A stretch of DNA of 56,989 nucleotides, taken from the NCBI GenBank assembly GCA_049969495.1, contig JBMFOT010000014.1, positions 1-56,989 of the forward strand, given 5' to 3'. Within the stretch, counting starts at the first letter, position 1, and every line of letters begins with the position of its first letter. The DNA is from HRBIN16 sp049969495 (GTDB lineage Bacteria > Armatimonadota > HRBIN16). Under the pieces are notes generated by a model. The model ran no database searches. It had not been told where the DNA came from and worked only from the letters and a program-made list of their open reading frames with translations. Shown piece after piece: positions 41,934-50,684 of this stretch. Made by a program: the position numbers and the translations under genes.

Positions 41934-42239
41934 CTAACGTCCCTGCGCCATTGGCGTAGCCTGTCCGGTAGAAGGCGGCACGTAAACAGGTGGCATGCCC
42001 GGTGCGGGCGAAACCCATCCACCCTGTGGTAATCGTTGCTGTAGTTCCTGCTGTTTGACCTGCCACGCTTGTTCCGCAGTGACGCGCCTTTGCGGGAATA
42101 TCGGCGTGATGAACTGGTTCACCATAAACAGGATGAACACCAGCAAGACGATGCCTACCAGCACCGCGACGCCGGGGGGTACCTCCCTTCGCCATGCTGG
42201 CTCAGGTGGGTTACCGCTTCGACGAATGACCTGGGGCAT
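41934..42239 (-). CDS. Small single-span membrane protein, partner of the prepilin-like gene
   Basis: A 101-residue protein. The N-terminus PAWRREVPPGVAVLVGIVLLVFI matches the start of the 60-residue protein at 48807-48989 (IRREIPLPVAIGVILIILIV). One span is followed by a proline-rich periplasmic tail (MPPVYVPPSTGQ). GGAGG lies 7 bases before ATG 42239. It sits just downstream of a truncated prepilin-like gene, the same order as at 47918-48989. Function is unknown. Confidence 0.7.
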   Translation of the reverse strand: MPQVIRRSGNPPEPAWRREVPPGVAVLVGIVLLVFILFMVNQFITPIFPQRRVTAEQAWQVKQQELQQRLPQGGWVSPAPGMPPVYVPPSTGQATPMAQGR

Positions 42240-42267
42240 TCTCGCACCTCCTGTTGATTTAGCGTGT

Positions 42268-42296
42268 GCAGGGGCAACCACGAGGGTTGCCCCTGC
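42268..42296. terminator. Strong GGGGCAACC hairpin
   Basis: GCAGGGGCAACC (42268-42279) and GGTTGCCCCTGC (42285-42296) form a perfect 12-base stem with a 5-base loop. It lies between the prepilin-like remnant and the small membrane gene. The stem shares GGGGCAACC with the hairpin at 52279-52301. Confidence 0.6.
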
Positions 42297-42319
42297 GCGG
42301 ACAACCACACGGATAACCA

Positions 42320-43222
42320 CTAGTCCGACGAAGCCGTATGCTGCCGCATGAAGGTATCCCGCTGGAACTTCACATGCCCGTCCGCGAACACGTAGTTCGA
42401 ACCCCTGTTGTGAGGATGGATGGCACGGTCGTTGGACCGCTGTACCGGGTTGACGGTACCGTCCTCATTAACCAGCCCGTTTTCCATCACCCAGAAGTTG
42501 GGGTCGGTCCTTGCACGCTTGATCGGACGGTTGGGATGGTAGCCAGCGGGGAAGCCTCCCTCCGCGGGATACACCGCTGCCATCTTCGCCAGGATGGTGT
42601 TCCGGTCGCCGGGGTACGAATCCATACCGCAGCACTCTGCGAACATCGGCCCTGCGCCCACCGGACCCTCCATGAACACGATAGAGTCCGCCGGATGGGT
42701 CAGGCGAGCCAGTTGTGCACCCTTTGCGCAACCCCAGCCCCATCCCTGGCATTCGGGCAGCTGTCCGCAGAAGAAGTCCGGACCGCCTCCCGCGGCGTTG
42801 CCTGCGCTCTCGGGGTTAATGGGGTCGGCGTTGATATTGCTCTGGTTGATACCGTAGGTCAGCGAACCCCATCCGCTCTCCCCGCCTACTGCAGGAATGA
42901 GCGCGTCACCCGTTGGGCAGGTGAAGACCCCGCGGTTGCCCTTAGAGACAGGGCGTCCCTGCGCGTCGTAGTTCGCCGCCCGCCCTGACTTCACGTACGG
43001 ATAGATGAGGTCGGGCCAGTACTGTCCCCATGGTGTACCTGTGTACGGCGCACGGAAGTTCGGGTCCACCACGGGGAAGCAACCTTGATTCAGGTTGCTC
43101 TTAACCCACATGGGGCAGCCGGTTTCATCGTAATCCTGCGCGTACATCGCCCAGGCGGTTCCGATGTTCTTCATATTGCTGGTACAGGTCGCCTGGCGTG
43201 CCTTTTCCTGCGCCTGAGCGAA
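42320..43222 (-). pseudogene. Prepilin-like (H-X9-DG) protein missing its N-terminal signal
   Basis: The in-frame sequence starts at 43222 directly after a TAA with FAQAQEKARQATCTSNMKN, then IGTAWAMYAQDYDE. That is exactly where the FTLIELLVVIAII...FPV leader should precede it. The H-X9-DG box (HNRGSNYVFADGH) near the C-terminus is intact. An internal ATG at 43174 could still yield a 284-residue product, but without the signal for prepilin processing. The missing part is replaced by a fragment resembling a LacI-type regulator. Confidence 0.75.
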
Positions 43223-43323
43223 TTACCCACCGCGTGTGCTACCAGCGCGGGGTCGAACGGCACGCCAAACTCTTGAAGTGCCTGCTGATACCCGCGTAGC
43301 CGCTCGGTGCAGGTGGTGGCTTT
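43223..43323 (-). pseudogene. LacI/GntR-type sugar-binding regulator fragment
   Basis: A short frame reads TERLRGYQQALQEFGVPFDPALV, a segment conserved in the effector-binding domain of LacI-family repressors (…RLxGYxxALxExGIPxDxxLV). No start, helix-turn-helix or remaining barrel is present. It abuts the headless prepilin-like gene, which implies a deletion joining two unrelated genes. Confidence 0.5.
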
Positions 43324-43339
43324 CCGTTATGGTGGTCTG

Positions 43340-44671
43340 CTATGTCTCCGCCACGTACGGTGTCCTGTCTGCAGACGGCACGCCCAGCAGGTCGTACACC
43401 TCCTCGCGAATGAGGCGTTCGCACTCGGAGGACACCATGAGCGTGCCGTAGTAGCGGTACGCCATATCCACCTCGTACCCGCCCAGAGCGTAATCCGCCG
43501 CTGTGGGGATATAGCCCCAACAACCGTTGCTGTATCCCAGCACGATGGTCGGTTGATGCGGCGATTGTCTGACGAAATCCAGCGCATAATGCACAAACAT
43601 CTCGGCAGGGAAGGCAAGCAGATGCACGTCCCCTACGCGCAGCAACTGAATCTCGAAAGGCTGATGCGTGGGCTCCCCTTTTTCTGCAGCCAGCACCAGG
43701 TCTTGCGCCCAGCGTACCATATCCTGTTGCCAGGTAAGCACGTGCAGTGGTTCGCCCTTTTGTTCGGCGAGTCGGAGCTCGCTTTCCATCTGGTGCAGGT
43801 ATTGCTGTGCCTCTTCGGGCGAGGGCAGGTGATATGGCAGGTTCACCGTGCGCAGTGTCCCAGACAAGGGGATGCCCTGCACCGGCTCAGCTTGATGGGA
43901 GGCAACCACGACCGATGCTCCCAGCAGGTCGCCCAGCTTGCGCGCAATGGCGAATGTCCCGCGCTCGACAGGGTTGATGTCGCCAGCACAGCCCTGCAGG
44001 AACATGGGCACACCCATTCCGACACGCCGCAGAAAATCGCACGCCATACCGGGGAAGTCTGCGCTCACCCACAGGTTTTGTCCCCCCAGCACGACAGCAT
44101 GAGTGGCGTGGGCAAAGAGGGTCGCCAAAGGCGTGCCCGGCTCGCGTTCCACCTGCAACACGTCTACATACGGCTGGATAGGACGGCGCGGGTTGCCCCC
44201 TAGCACCATCTGCCCTGCCTGCATTTCACGCCGGTTGATACCTATCTGCACCGATGCCCTTCCCCATCGCAAGCTCACCGGCTCCAGCATATCCGCAGCC
44301 TGTTGAATCGCGCCGATGACTTTCCTCGCCATCACGTCGCAATACAGGTCATCGCGCACGCCCATGGCGCGGAACGTGCGTGTGACTGGACCAGAATGGG
44401 TGTGCGAACAGTTCAGCAAGAGCCTCTCTGGAGGGATCCCTACCTTCCGTGACACCCCCTCGCGTATCATCTCTACGAGGTCGAAATCCAGGGCTATCAG
44501 GTCGAGGCTCACTATCGCGGCAAGGCTCGGGCCATCCTCCAGCACCAGCGCCCGTGCCATGAGCTCATCATGCACTCCGAGGCAACCGCTGGGACGTCCA
44601 GCATACCCCGCTAACCAGACGCCAACAGGTGGTGTGATGTTGGTCTCGCAAACGGCAGCTTTCAATGCCAT
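43340..44671 (-). CDS. Neutral/alkaline ceramidase-like protein
   Basis: A 443-residue protein resembling the N-terminal catalytic domain of neutral ceramidases: NITPPVGVWLAGYAGR, the zinc-site segment NCSHTHSGP, a second histidine region TLFAHATHAVVLGG, and LQGCAGDINPV. Family enzymes hydrolyse ceramide amides, but short bacterial relatives are often encoded with glycoside hydrolases and have unknown substrates. No signal peptide is evident. Its start overlaps the GH123-like gene by 10 bases. Confidence 0.8.
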   Translation of the reverse strand: MALKAAVCETNITPPVGVWLAGYAGRPSGCLGVHDELMARALVLEDGPSLAAIVSLDLIALDFDLVEMIREGVSRKVGIPPERLLLNCSHTHSGPVTRTFRAMGVRDDLYCDVMARKVIGAIQQAADMLEPVSLRWGRASVQIGINRREMQAGQMVLGGNPRRPIQPYVDVLQVEREPGTPLATLFAHATHAVVLGGQNLWVSADFPGMACDFLRRVGMGVPMFLQGCAGDINPVERGTFAIARKLGDLLGASVVVASHQAEPVQGIPLSGTLRTVNLPYHLPSPEEAQQYLHQMESELRLAEQKGEPLHVLTWQQDMVRWAQDLVLAAEKGEPTHQPFEIQLLRVGDVHLLAFPAEMFVHYALDFVRQSPHQPTIVLGYSNGCWGYIPTAADYALGGYEVDMAYRYYGTLMVSSECERLIREEVYDLLGVPSADRTPYVAET

Positions 44672-47600
44672 GTTCCTTCCTCCTGTGCGATGGTTCCTCC
44701 CCTGCGCTCTATTTTCTGCAGGCGTTCAATCATTCTGGCTATCTTGCGCCGGTGTTCCAGCAGTGGACGGGGGTCGGTTGTGAAGTGGGTCAGGTCGCGC
44801 GAGATGTGTTCCGGTACCTGCAGTAACCTTTCGGCTTCGGCAATCAGCGTGGCAGGCGCTTTAGGGCGCACGCGCTCTATCTGCTTCCGCAGGATAACGA
44901 AATACTCGTAGTCCTCTACGCCGTCGCGCAGGTTCTCCCAGCGTATCGAGGAGGAAGGCGGCTCGACGGCGGGAGGGTGCTGAGCGTTGGGGTCGCGCCG
45001 TGGTGGGTACAGAAACCGCCCGTCACCGTTGCCCCAGAACTGCTTGGTACCCTGCGGCACGCCATAACCGCTGACGTAGCTCATCGGGTCTTCCCACGGG
45101 TTCTGCAGCCTGTCGGGGAAGGCGGTGGGGCTGGTCCACCAGGTGGTCTCCCAGATGAGAATGCCCTGGATGCCGTATTGCCACGTCTGCCATCCCCACA
45201 GGCGCATCTCCACGCCTGGATGCTCGATAAACAGCCCGATGTACGGGGCGCGTGGACCGGTGCAGATGTACCACCAGACCTCCTCGCCCGCCTTTTTGCG
45301 CTCCTCTGCCTTCTCGCGTGTCCACTCGGGGGTAAGCCCGCACCACAGGTCCACATGTCCGTACAGAGGTGGTTCGGGTTGTTCGGTAAGCATTCGGCGG
45401 ATGCCGGGCGCGTGGCGTTTGATGCGCTGCATCCCTTCTATGACAAAATCGTAATCGCGGGGCTCCGGCTCGTCGAACCAGTAGACGTAAGCCTTCTCCA
45501 GCCAGCCTTTCTCGCGCAGGTGGGTTTCGATTTGGCGTACGTAGTCGCCCCAGAGGCGTTCATATTCGGGCGTGCCCGCTTTAAACCCGCCGAACTCACC
45601 CGGGTAACGCTCGTAGAACGTGCCTCCTCCCATCCCCTCCAGGGGAAGCACGAAAGCGTTAAAGCCTATCTCGTCCAGATAATAGCTCGCTGCCCGGTCA
45701 AATTCACTAAAATCCACGATAACCTTCTTGTCTGTCCCTTCGCCTTCGAAGCGCACCCGGATAGGCGCGTAGGCGTAGAACGAGTACGGCGAGATACGGT
45801 GCTCGGCAAAGGAGCGCATATACATTTCCCACACCTGCTGCTCCTCTTCGGGTGTCTGCAGGTGATGGTATCGCTTAATGTTCCATGCGCTGACCCCAAA
45901 TCCACTGCGCAGGGTGGGAGACTTGGGCAAGGCGAAATCGAACACCGTCACCTTCAGCGGCACGGTGATTTTACCCCTGTTGGTTTGCACGGTGATAGTG
46001 CCCTTGTAGTCGCCCGCGACCGCGCTCTCCGGCACGTGCACCAGTATCCACAGTGCCTGATTACGCCCCTGCGGCAGAGCTATCGGAGGTTTGAGCGGTG
46101 GCAAAGGGTCAGGATATTCGCCGGGCGTGCTGAGGCTATCGCTGGGGTGCTCGACGTGCACCGTCGCTACCTCGTACACTCGAATCTGGGAGGCGTTGAT
46201 GCGTGTCTTTGCACCTGTCAGGTCACTTACAGAGACGCTTTCCAGCACGGTATTGGGCTCCTTCGCCCGCAGCACCAGCTGCGCCGGTTCAAACTCGCCT
46301 CGCGCTGCCTCAATCAGCATGGCAGAGCTGGGCTTACCGGAAGGTGCTGGGCGGTCACGTCCCACCTTCCATGCACCCTCGCACCACCATACCTCGCCAA
46401 AGCCCGCTGGTGCAGCAAGGGGGTAGCCATAGTGCGATTCGTCCAGAACCATTGTCGTCACCTCGGTCTGTGCGACATAAAGCATTGCTCGCCCGGAGGT
46501 CGCGCGCAGGGCTACCGTATGCGTGCCTGCTGATAATCCTGGCAGTTTCAGCACGGTATCACCGCCTGCGCTGGGCTTCAGCGTCATCTTGCCAAGCGAT
46601 TGCCAGCGACCGTCCACTCCCAGAGCCACCTCTATTTGGCGGGGAGAAGGTTGCCGATTCACCCAGCGCACCCGCCATGCATCACCCTCGGGGGACCACT
46701 GCACCTGCAAACCGGGCGACACGGTACGCTCCTCTATCACCAGCGTTTGACCAATGCGGGGCACCCCCCGGTACTCTACCCTTGCCCGAAGACGGTAGGT
46801 ATCCACCTGCGCATACGCGCCATCGCCCTCCACCGATAGCCGGACGTACAGTTGCTTTGTCGGGAAGAGGTTTTCGGGTAGTTGCGCGTCCACCTGCCCC
46901 ACTCTGGAGGTAGTTACCGCTCGTTGCCACTGTTGCCCATCCGTGCTGACGCTAGCGACCAGCGTACCGCCGGTATGGTAGTTGACGTTTATCTGCAGGC
47001 TTGCCTTGCGCATCGCGCAGGGTAGGGTATGCCGGTAAACCACTTCGTCGCCCGGGCTGAAAGCCCAGCGGTTGGTATTGAAGTACGCCTTCTGTCGAAA
47101 GAGCGTGCGGTGAATGGTGGTGCCGTGCCATCCCAGTGCGTGTGTATCGGTGTACTCCCCGCTCTTCAGGCTTTCCCCTTCGCCAAGCGTCAGGTTGCCC
47201 CAGCGGCGATGTACCACCTGTGCGGGATACAGCTCCGCGCTATCGAAGTAAGCGGTACCTTTCAGGTGCCACTGCCCCAGACGCGCGAACGGCGCAGGTG
47301 ACTCGGGAACGCGAAAGGCGAACACGAAATCCTGCCACCGAGAACCGACACCGAAGTCGTGATTGACACTGTTTAACCCGCTGATGACGGTACCGCCACC
47401 CCCATCGACGCGGGCGCGGAAACGAAACACGTATGCCTTGCCGGCTTGCAGGCTCAGCAAAGAGGTGCGCCAGTACGCGCTATCTTCGCCTGTGCCCCGC
47501 ACCGCCAGCACCTGCTTGCCATCCGCCTGAGTGCGAAACACACTCTGCTGCACGCTCCAGTCGGCAGGCACACCGGACGCTTCACCCACCTGCCATTGCG

Positions 47601-47685
47601 AAAGCGGCGGCAACAGATTCTGTGCCATCACACCGGCGCCCAGTAACGCAAACGTGATAGAAAGCAAGAGCGCGCGCATCGTCAC
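44662..47685 (-). CDS. Secreted GH123/DUF4091-like glycoside hydrolase
   Basis: A 1007-residue protein with a signal peptide (RALLLSITFALLGAGVMAQ). Beta-rich N-terminal domains cover residues ~30-420. An alpha/beta barrel follows (SGFGVSAWNIKRYHHLQTPEEEQQVWEMYMRSF...). The Asp-Glu pair in KAYVYWFDEPEPRDYDF fits GH123-like catalysis by neighbouring Asp and Glu, as in N-acetylgalactosaminidases. The DUF4091-like end reads SSIRWENLRDGVEDYEYFVIL. A start at M1 or M3 is possible. It overlaps the ceramidase-like gene by 10 bases, so both may degrade the same glycoconjugate; the substrate is unknown. Confidence 0.82.
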   Translation of the reverse strand: MTMRALLLSITFALLGAGVMAQNLLPPLSQWQVGEASGVPADWSVQQSVFRTQADGKQVLAVRGTGEDSAYWRTSLLSLQAGKAYVFRFRARVDGGGGTVISGLNSVNHDFGVGSRWQDFVFAFRVPESPAPFARLGQWHLKGTAYFDSAELYPAQVVHRRWGNLTLGEGESLKSGEYTDTHALGWHGTTIHRTLFRQKAYFNTNRWAFSPGDEVVYRHTLPCAMRKASLQINVNYHTGGTLVASVSTDGQQWQRAVTTSRVGQVDAQLPENLFPTKQLYVRLSVEGDGAYAQVDTYRLRARVEYRGVPRIGQTLVIEERTVSPGLQVQWSPEGDAWRVRWVNRQPSPRQIEVALGVDGRWQSLGKMTLKPSAGGDTVLKLPGLSAGTHTVALRATSGRAMLYVAQTEVTTMVLDESHYGYPLAAPAGFGEVWWCEGAWKVGRDRPAPSGKPSSAMLIEAARGEFEPAQLVLRAKEPNTVLESVSVSDLTGAKTRINASQIRVYEVATVHVEHPSDSLSTPGEYPDPLPPLKPPIALPQGRNQALWILVHVPESAVAGDYKGTITVQTNRGKITVPLKVTVFDFALPKSPTLRSGFGVSAWNIKRYHHLQTPEEEQQVWEMYMRSFAEHRISPYSFYAYAPIRVRFEGEGTDKKVIVDFSEFDRAASYYLDEIGFNAFVLPLEGMGGGTFYERYPGEFGGFKAGTPEYERLWGDYVRQIETHLREKGWLEKAYVYWFDEPEPRDYDFVIEGMQRIKRHAPGIRRMLTEQPEPPLYGHVDLWCGLTPEWTREKAEERKKAGEEVWWYICTGPRAPYIGLFIEHPGVEMRLWGWQTWQYGIQGILIWETTWWTSPTAFPDRLQNPWEDPMSYVSGYGVPQGTKQFWGNGDGRFLYPPRRDPNAQHPPAVEPPSSSIRWENLRDGVEDYEYFVILRKQIERVRPKAPATLIAEAERLLQVPEHISRDLTHFTTDPRPLLEHRRKIARMIERLQKIERRGGTIAQEEGTWH

Positions 47686-47783
47686 CTCCTAATCCGCAAG
47701 AAGCATTTTCGACAACAACCGGAGCAGTCCTGCTGGTACAGATGCTGGTTCTAAATTTTTGTGGTGCTAACCATCGAAAACGC

Positions 47784-47812
47784 TTGACTTTGTGTGAAAA
47801 GGGTGGTATCAT
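47784..47812 (+). promoter_or_regulatory. Predicted promoter of the prepilin-like gene
   Basis: TTGACT (47784-47789), 17 bases, TATCAT (47807-47812). The prepilin-like ATG is about 105 bases further on. Confidence 0.6.
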
Positions 47813-47917
47813 GCAATCTGTGAATACGTATTCTCGGATGAAGAAAGCGCAGTGCTTTGGCGGTAATTCGGTTGGTAACGACCGTGCGCATATCATTACC
47901 AAGAGGAGGTTACTTCC

Positions 47918-48793
47918 ATGTTCAAGCGACGCGCTTTTACGCTTATCGAGCTGCTTGTTGTTATCGCGATTATCGCGATACTAGCAGCCATTCTGTTCCC
48001 GGTGTTTGCACAAGCCCGTGACAAGGCGCGGCAAACGGCGGACCTCAGCAACCTCAAGCAGATTGGTCTCGCCATCCAGATGTATGCCCAGGACTACGAC
48101 GAGACCATGGCTCCTGCCGAGGCCTGGCGCCCCGATCTGCCAGCAGACCCCGGGCAGTTTGTTACGTGGATGGCGTTGGTACTGCCTTACACCAAGAACC
48201 ACCAGATTTTCCGCTCGCCCAAGTACGCTTTTCTGTACCCGGAGAGCATCGCCGGCTGGCTGAACTACGGCTTGCATGGTCCTATGGTGCAGGGCGCATC
48301 CCCCAACCGTGTGCTCCCCATCTCGTACACAGCGGTGAACCTGCGCTGGTCTACCTGGCCTCACCAAACCACGGTGTCGGTGAACAACGGGTACGGGGGC
48401 AAGGGCGGTATGTACGTTTCCTACCCACAGTGGACGCCGGGTGATACCCCTGTGAGCCTTGCAGCCATTGAGGAGGTCGCTGCCACCCGCGTGGTGACCA
48501 ACGGACTGTCGTACCATGCCATCAGCGGTTGCGACCTGGATATTCTGGATGACAACGGACAGCTGCCCTGTGGCTTCACGATGATGACCTATCGTGACCC
48601 CGGCGGAAACGCGCCCTGGTCGGTGAACCTGAACCCGCCCAATCCCGATGTGCTGGCGCCATTTGCGCGCAGGATGAACGTGGTCTTCGCCGATGGACAT
48701 GCTAAATCGGTACAGTGGGGAACCGGCTGTCCGCACGAGTACACTATTGAGGCGGACAAGACGCTGGTACCGGCACGCTGTCGCCAACAGTAA
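47918..48793 (+). CDS. Prepilin-type protein (DUF1559/H-X9-DG family)
   Basis: A 291-residue secreted or surface protein with a type IV prepilin-like leader: KRRAFTLIELLVVIAIIAIL with Glu at mature position 5, then FPVFAQARDKARQ. A pilin peptidase should cleave before FTLIEL. The body contains LKQIGLAIQMYAQDYDE and ends with VFADGHAKSVQW. The H of the H-X9-DG box is not at its usual place. AAGAGGAGGT lies before the ATG and a consensus-like promoter lies upstream. Such proteins are abundant in Armatimonadota and Planctomycetes, with unknown individual roles. Confidence 0.93.
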   Translation: MFKRRAFTLIELLVVIAIIAILAAILFPVFAQARDKARQTADLSNLKQIGLAIQMYAQDYDETMAPAEAWRPDLPADPGQFVTWMALVLPYTKNHQIFRSPKYAFLYPESIAGWLNYGLHGPMVQGASPNRVLPISYTAVNLRWSTWPHQTTVSVNNGYGGKGGMYVSYPQWTPGDTPVSLAAIEEVAATRVVTNGLSYHAISGCDLDILDDNGQLPCGFTMMTYRDPGGNAPWSVNLNPPNPDVLAPFARRMNVVFADGHAKSVQWGTGCPHEYTIEADKTLVPARCRQQ

Positions 48794-48806
48794 AGGAGCA
48801 ACGAGC

Positions 48807-48989
48807 ATGATACGTCGCGAAATCCCGTTACCGGTAGCTATCGGCGTGATTCTGATAATCCTGATAGTGGTGGCGGCGATCCTGTGGCGACAGACCTCAC
48901 CGCCCACAGAGGGGGTCTTGAAGCGGTGGACGCCCTATCCGCAGATACCCACCCGACCGGGGGCAACAACACCGCAGGCTCCTCGTTAA
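48807..48989 (+). CDS. 60-residue single-span membrane protein
   Basis: Begins MIRREIPLPVAIGVILIILI, one membrane span, then a periplasmic tail rich in proline and threonine (PTRPGATTPQAP). AAGGAG precedes ATG 48807, which is 13 bases after the prepilin-like stop. It resembles the N-terminus of the protein at 41934-42239, which also follows a prepilin-like gene. Function is unknown. Confidence 0.75.
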   Translation: MIRREIPLPVAIGVILIILIVVAAILWRQTSPPTEGVLKRWTPYPQIPTRPGATTPQAPR

Positions 48990-49122
48990 CTGCGGCGTCA
49001 TCGTGAACGGCAGGCGCGGACGTGCCTGCCGTTCTGTTGTACTTGCCCCTCCTGTACCGTTCTTCAATTGCCGATAATAGATTCCGAGACGTCTTTCTTG
49101 TACGTGTGAAGGGGGAATAACG

Positions 49123-49326
49123 ATGAACCCCGACGACATCGCCATCCAACCAGTGATTACCGGCAATACGGTGCGCCCTGTGCATCGCGAGTCACCTTCG
49201 CGTGACTCCACAGCAGGGCAACATGCCCAGGCCCACGAACCGACAGCAGCCGAAGAGGCGGAGATCACGGAGGAGAGCACACTACCGACCGCAGAAGAGA
49301 GCCATTTGATAGACCTGCGAGCATAG
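49123..49326 (+). CDS. 67-residue acidic hypothetical protein
   Basis: A small protein with glutamate-rich, low-complexity C-terminus (AAEEAEITEESTLPTAEESHL), no membrane span and no known family. GGGGG lies about 7 bases before the ATG. It ends 9 bases before the next gene, so it probably opens the five-gene operon 49123-52272. Confidence 0.55.
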   Translation: MNPDDIAIQPVITGNTVRPVHRESPSRDSTAGQHAQAHEPTAAEEAEITEESTLPTAEESHLIDLRA

Positions 49327-49335
49327 AGGAGACGA

Positions 49336-49878
49336 ATGGGCGTTATCGGATATCTGACCGCTGCGGAGGTGGAACCATCACTGTTCATCGGCGCGGCGAT
49401 GTGCACCGACTCCTTTGGTCTGCCGCTGGAGTTTCGCTACACCGAGCCGGTGCGTGCGACCCCGTTACAGCGCATCCTGTACGGCAATGCGCTCCACCGT
49501 TACCTGTGTCGGGAGGTGATTGCCTCTACCCTGCTGCAGGCAATGGAGACTCGTCCCGAGGTGTGGGTGGTGCGGGATGAGATGCTGTTAGAGCCACTGG
49601 ATGCGATGATCGCTCCGGTCGTGATGTTGTTCCCCACCGAGATGGCACCGATGAGCGATTTAGGCGCAACGATGCCTGCAGGAGATGGGGAGATGCTGGT
49701 TCAGCTTTCCCTTGCGGGCGCGCCGTTGCGCGTGCGATTCGGCAACGAGGATGCCGGTCTGCAACGCCAGGCGATGCAGGCGTTGAGCGAGGCGGCGCGT
49801 ACGATGGACGTGCTGGAACCGCTGGAGCGATTACAACAAGCGGTGCGCATGGTGCGGGAGGAGCAGGAAGCGGCTTGA
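49336..49878 (+). CDS. Conserved-looking 180-residue hypothetical protein
   Basis: A soluble alpha/beta protein starting MGVIGYLTAAEVEPSLFIGAAMCTDSFGLPLEFRYTEPVR. It continues with LQRILYGNALHRYLCREVI and ends in an amphipathic helix. Similar N-terminal strings occur in uncharacterised bacterial proteins, but I recognise no named domain. It is flanked by genes with overlapping stops and starts. Confidence 0.65.
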   Translation: MGVIGYLTAAEVEPSLFIGAAMCTDSFGLPLEFRYTEPVRATPLQRILYGNALHRYLCREVIASTLLQAMETRPEVWVVRDEMLLEPLDAMIAPVVMLFPTEMAPMSDLGATMPAGDGEMLVQLSLAGAPLRVRFGNEDAGLQRQAMQALSEAARTMDVLEPLERLQQAVRMVREEQEAA

Positions 49879-49880
49879 GG

Positions 49881-50684
49881 ATGTCGTGGTGGGGGTATTT
49901 CTGGGTTCAGGTGCTGACGTGGTTTTTCGCTGCGCAGAAGCCAGCAGTGCACGGAGGGGATTTGACCCTTCTTCCCCCTGCGGTAACCACGATTCCTGTG
50001 CGGTGCGCAAAGCCATCCGTCCGTCAGCCTTCGCCTCTTCGTTGCCGGGTTGCGGGCGTTTTCGCCCGGGCGCAGCGATGCGCGATGTACACACTCTCTC
50101 CTCCCGCTACATGGGTGCGTACGGTCTGCGCTCCTTCCTCCGCTGCGCGGGTGCACGCGGCTTCCCTAAGAATTCGTGTGCGGTCGCACAAACTCGTACC
50201 GATGGGTGCAACCTTACGGGTCTCTTACCGCGTATTATTATGCAGGTGTCAACCCGCCGTTCGCGCTCGCGTGCGCCGTTTGCCAGAGCGGGTGCAAGCT
50301 ATCAGGGCGAACGTGCGGTGGCGCTGTCAGGCGCAGCAGGTGACTGTTGAGCGGTTTCGTTGTCAGGAGATGCTTTCCTCGCTGGTGTGGCGATTGCCCA
50401 TTGCGCGAAGAGCGGTACCCCTTAATGGATTGACAGCTGAGTACCGCCGCCGGTGTCGGGAGGCGCTTCAGCGAGCCGCAAAAGGATATGCGCGCGTTCA
50501 GAGCGTATACTACCCTGTGCCCGCGCACGCCGTTGCGCGCATCGAGATAGACGAGCGTCGTGGGGTACTTTACGTACATCCCCGCAAGAGACACCCAGAC
50601 ACTGCCCCTGCCTGTTTGTGGGTGGTGTCGGGGGTGCAGGTGGCGGACGGTCACCCCGTGCGCGCGGTGCTGAGGGTGGTGTGA
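49881..50684 (+). CDS. Arg/Cys-rich hypothetical protein
   Basis: A 267-residue frame starting MSWWGYFWVQVLTWFFAA, a possible signal or anchor. A body unusually rich in Arg, Val and Cys follows, ending RRGVLYVHPRKRHPDTAPACLW...DGHPVRAVLRVV. It starts 3 bases after the preceding stop and its stop overlaps the next ATG as TGATG, which supports expression. No family is recognised. Composition is odd enough that an error or decay in part of the frame cannot be excluded. Confidence 0.5.
   Translation: MSWWGYFWVQVLTWFFAAQKPAVHGGDLTLLPPAVTTIPVRCAKPSVRQPSPLRCRVAGVFARAQRCAMYTLSPPATWVRTVCAPSSAARVHAASLRIRVRSHKLVPMGATLRVSYRVLLCRCQPAVRARVRRLPERVQAIRANVRWRCQAQQVTVERFRCQEMLSSLVWRLPIARRAVPLNGLTAEYRRRCREALQRAAKGYARVQSVYYPVPAHAVARIEIDERRGVLYVHPRKRHPDTAPACLWVVSGVQVADGHPVRAVLRVV

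Noticed and set aside
40018..42195. 725-codon open frame on the minus strand
   Set aside because: It lies almost entirely inside the 641-residue DUF6785-like gene in another frame. Its translation is Arg/Gly/Ala-rich without hydrophobic spans or motifs. It is a shadow of GC-rich coding DNA.
44977..46533. 518-codon open frame on the plus strand
   Set aside because: It is antisense to the GH123-like gene, with shadow-like composition and no recognisable domain or ribosome site.
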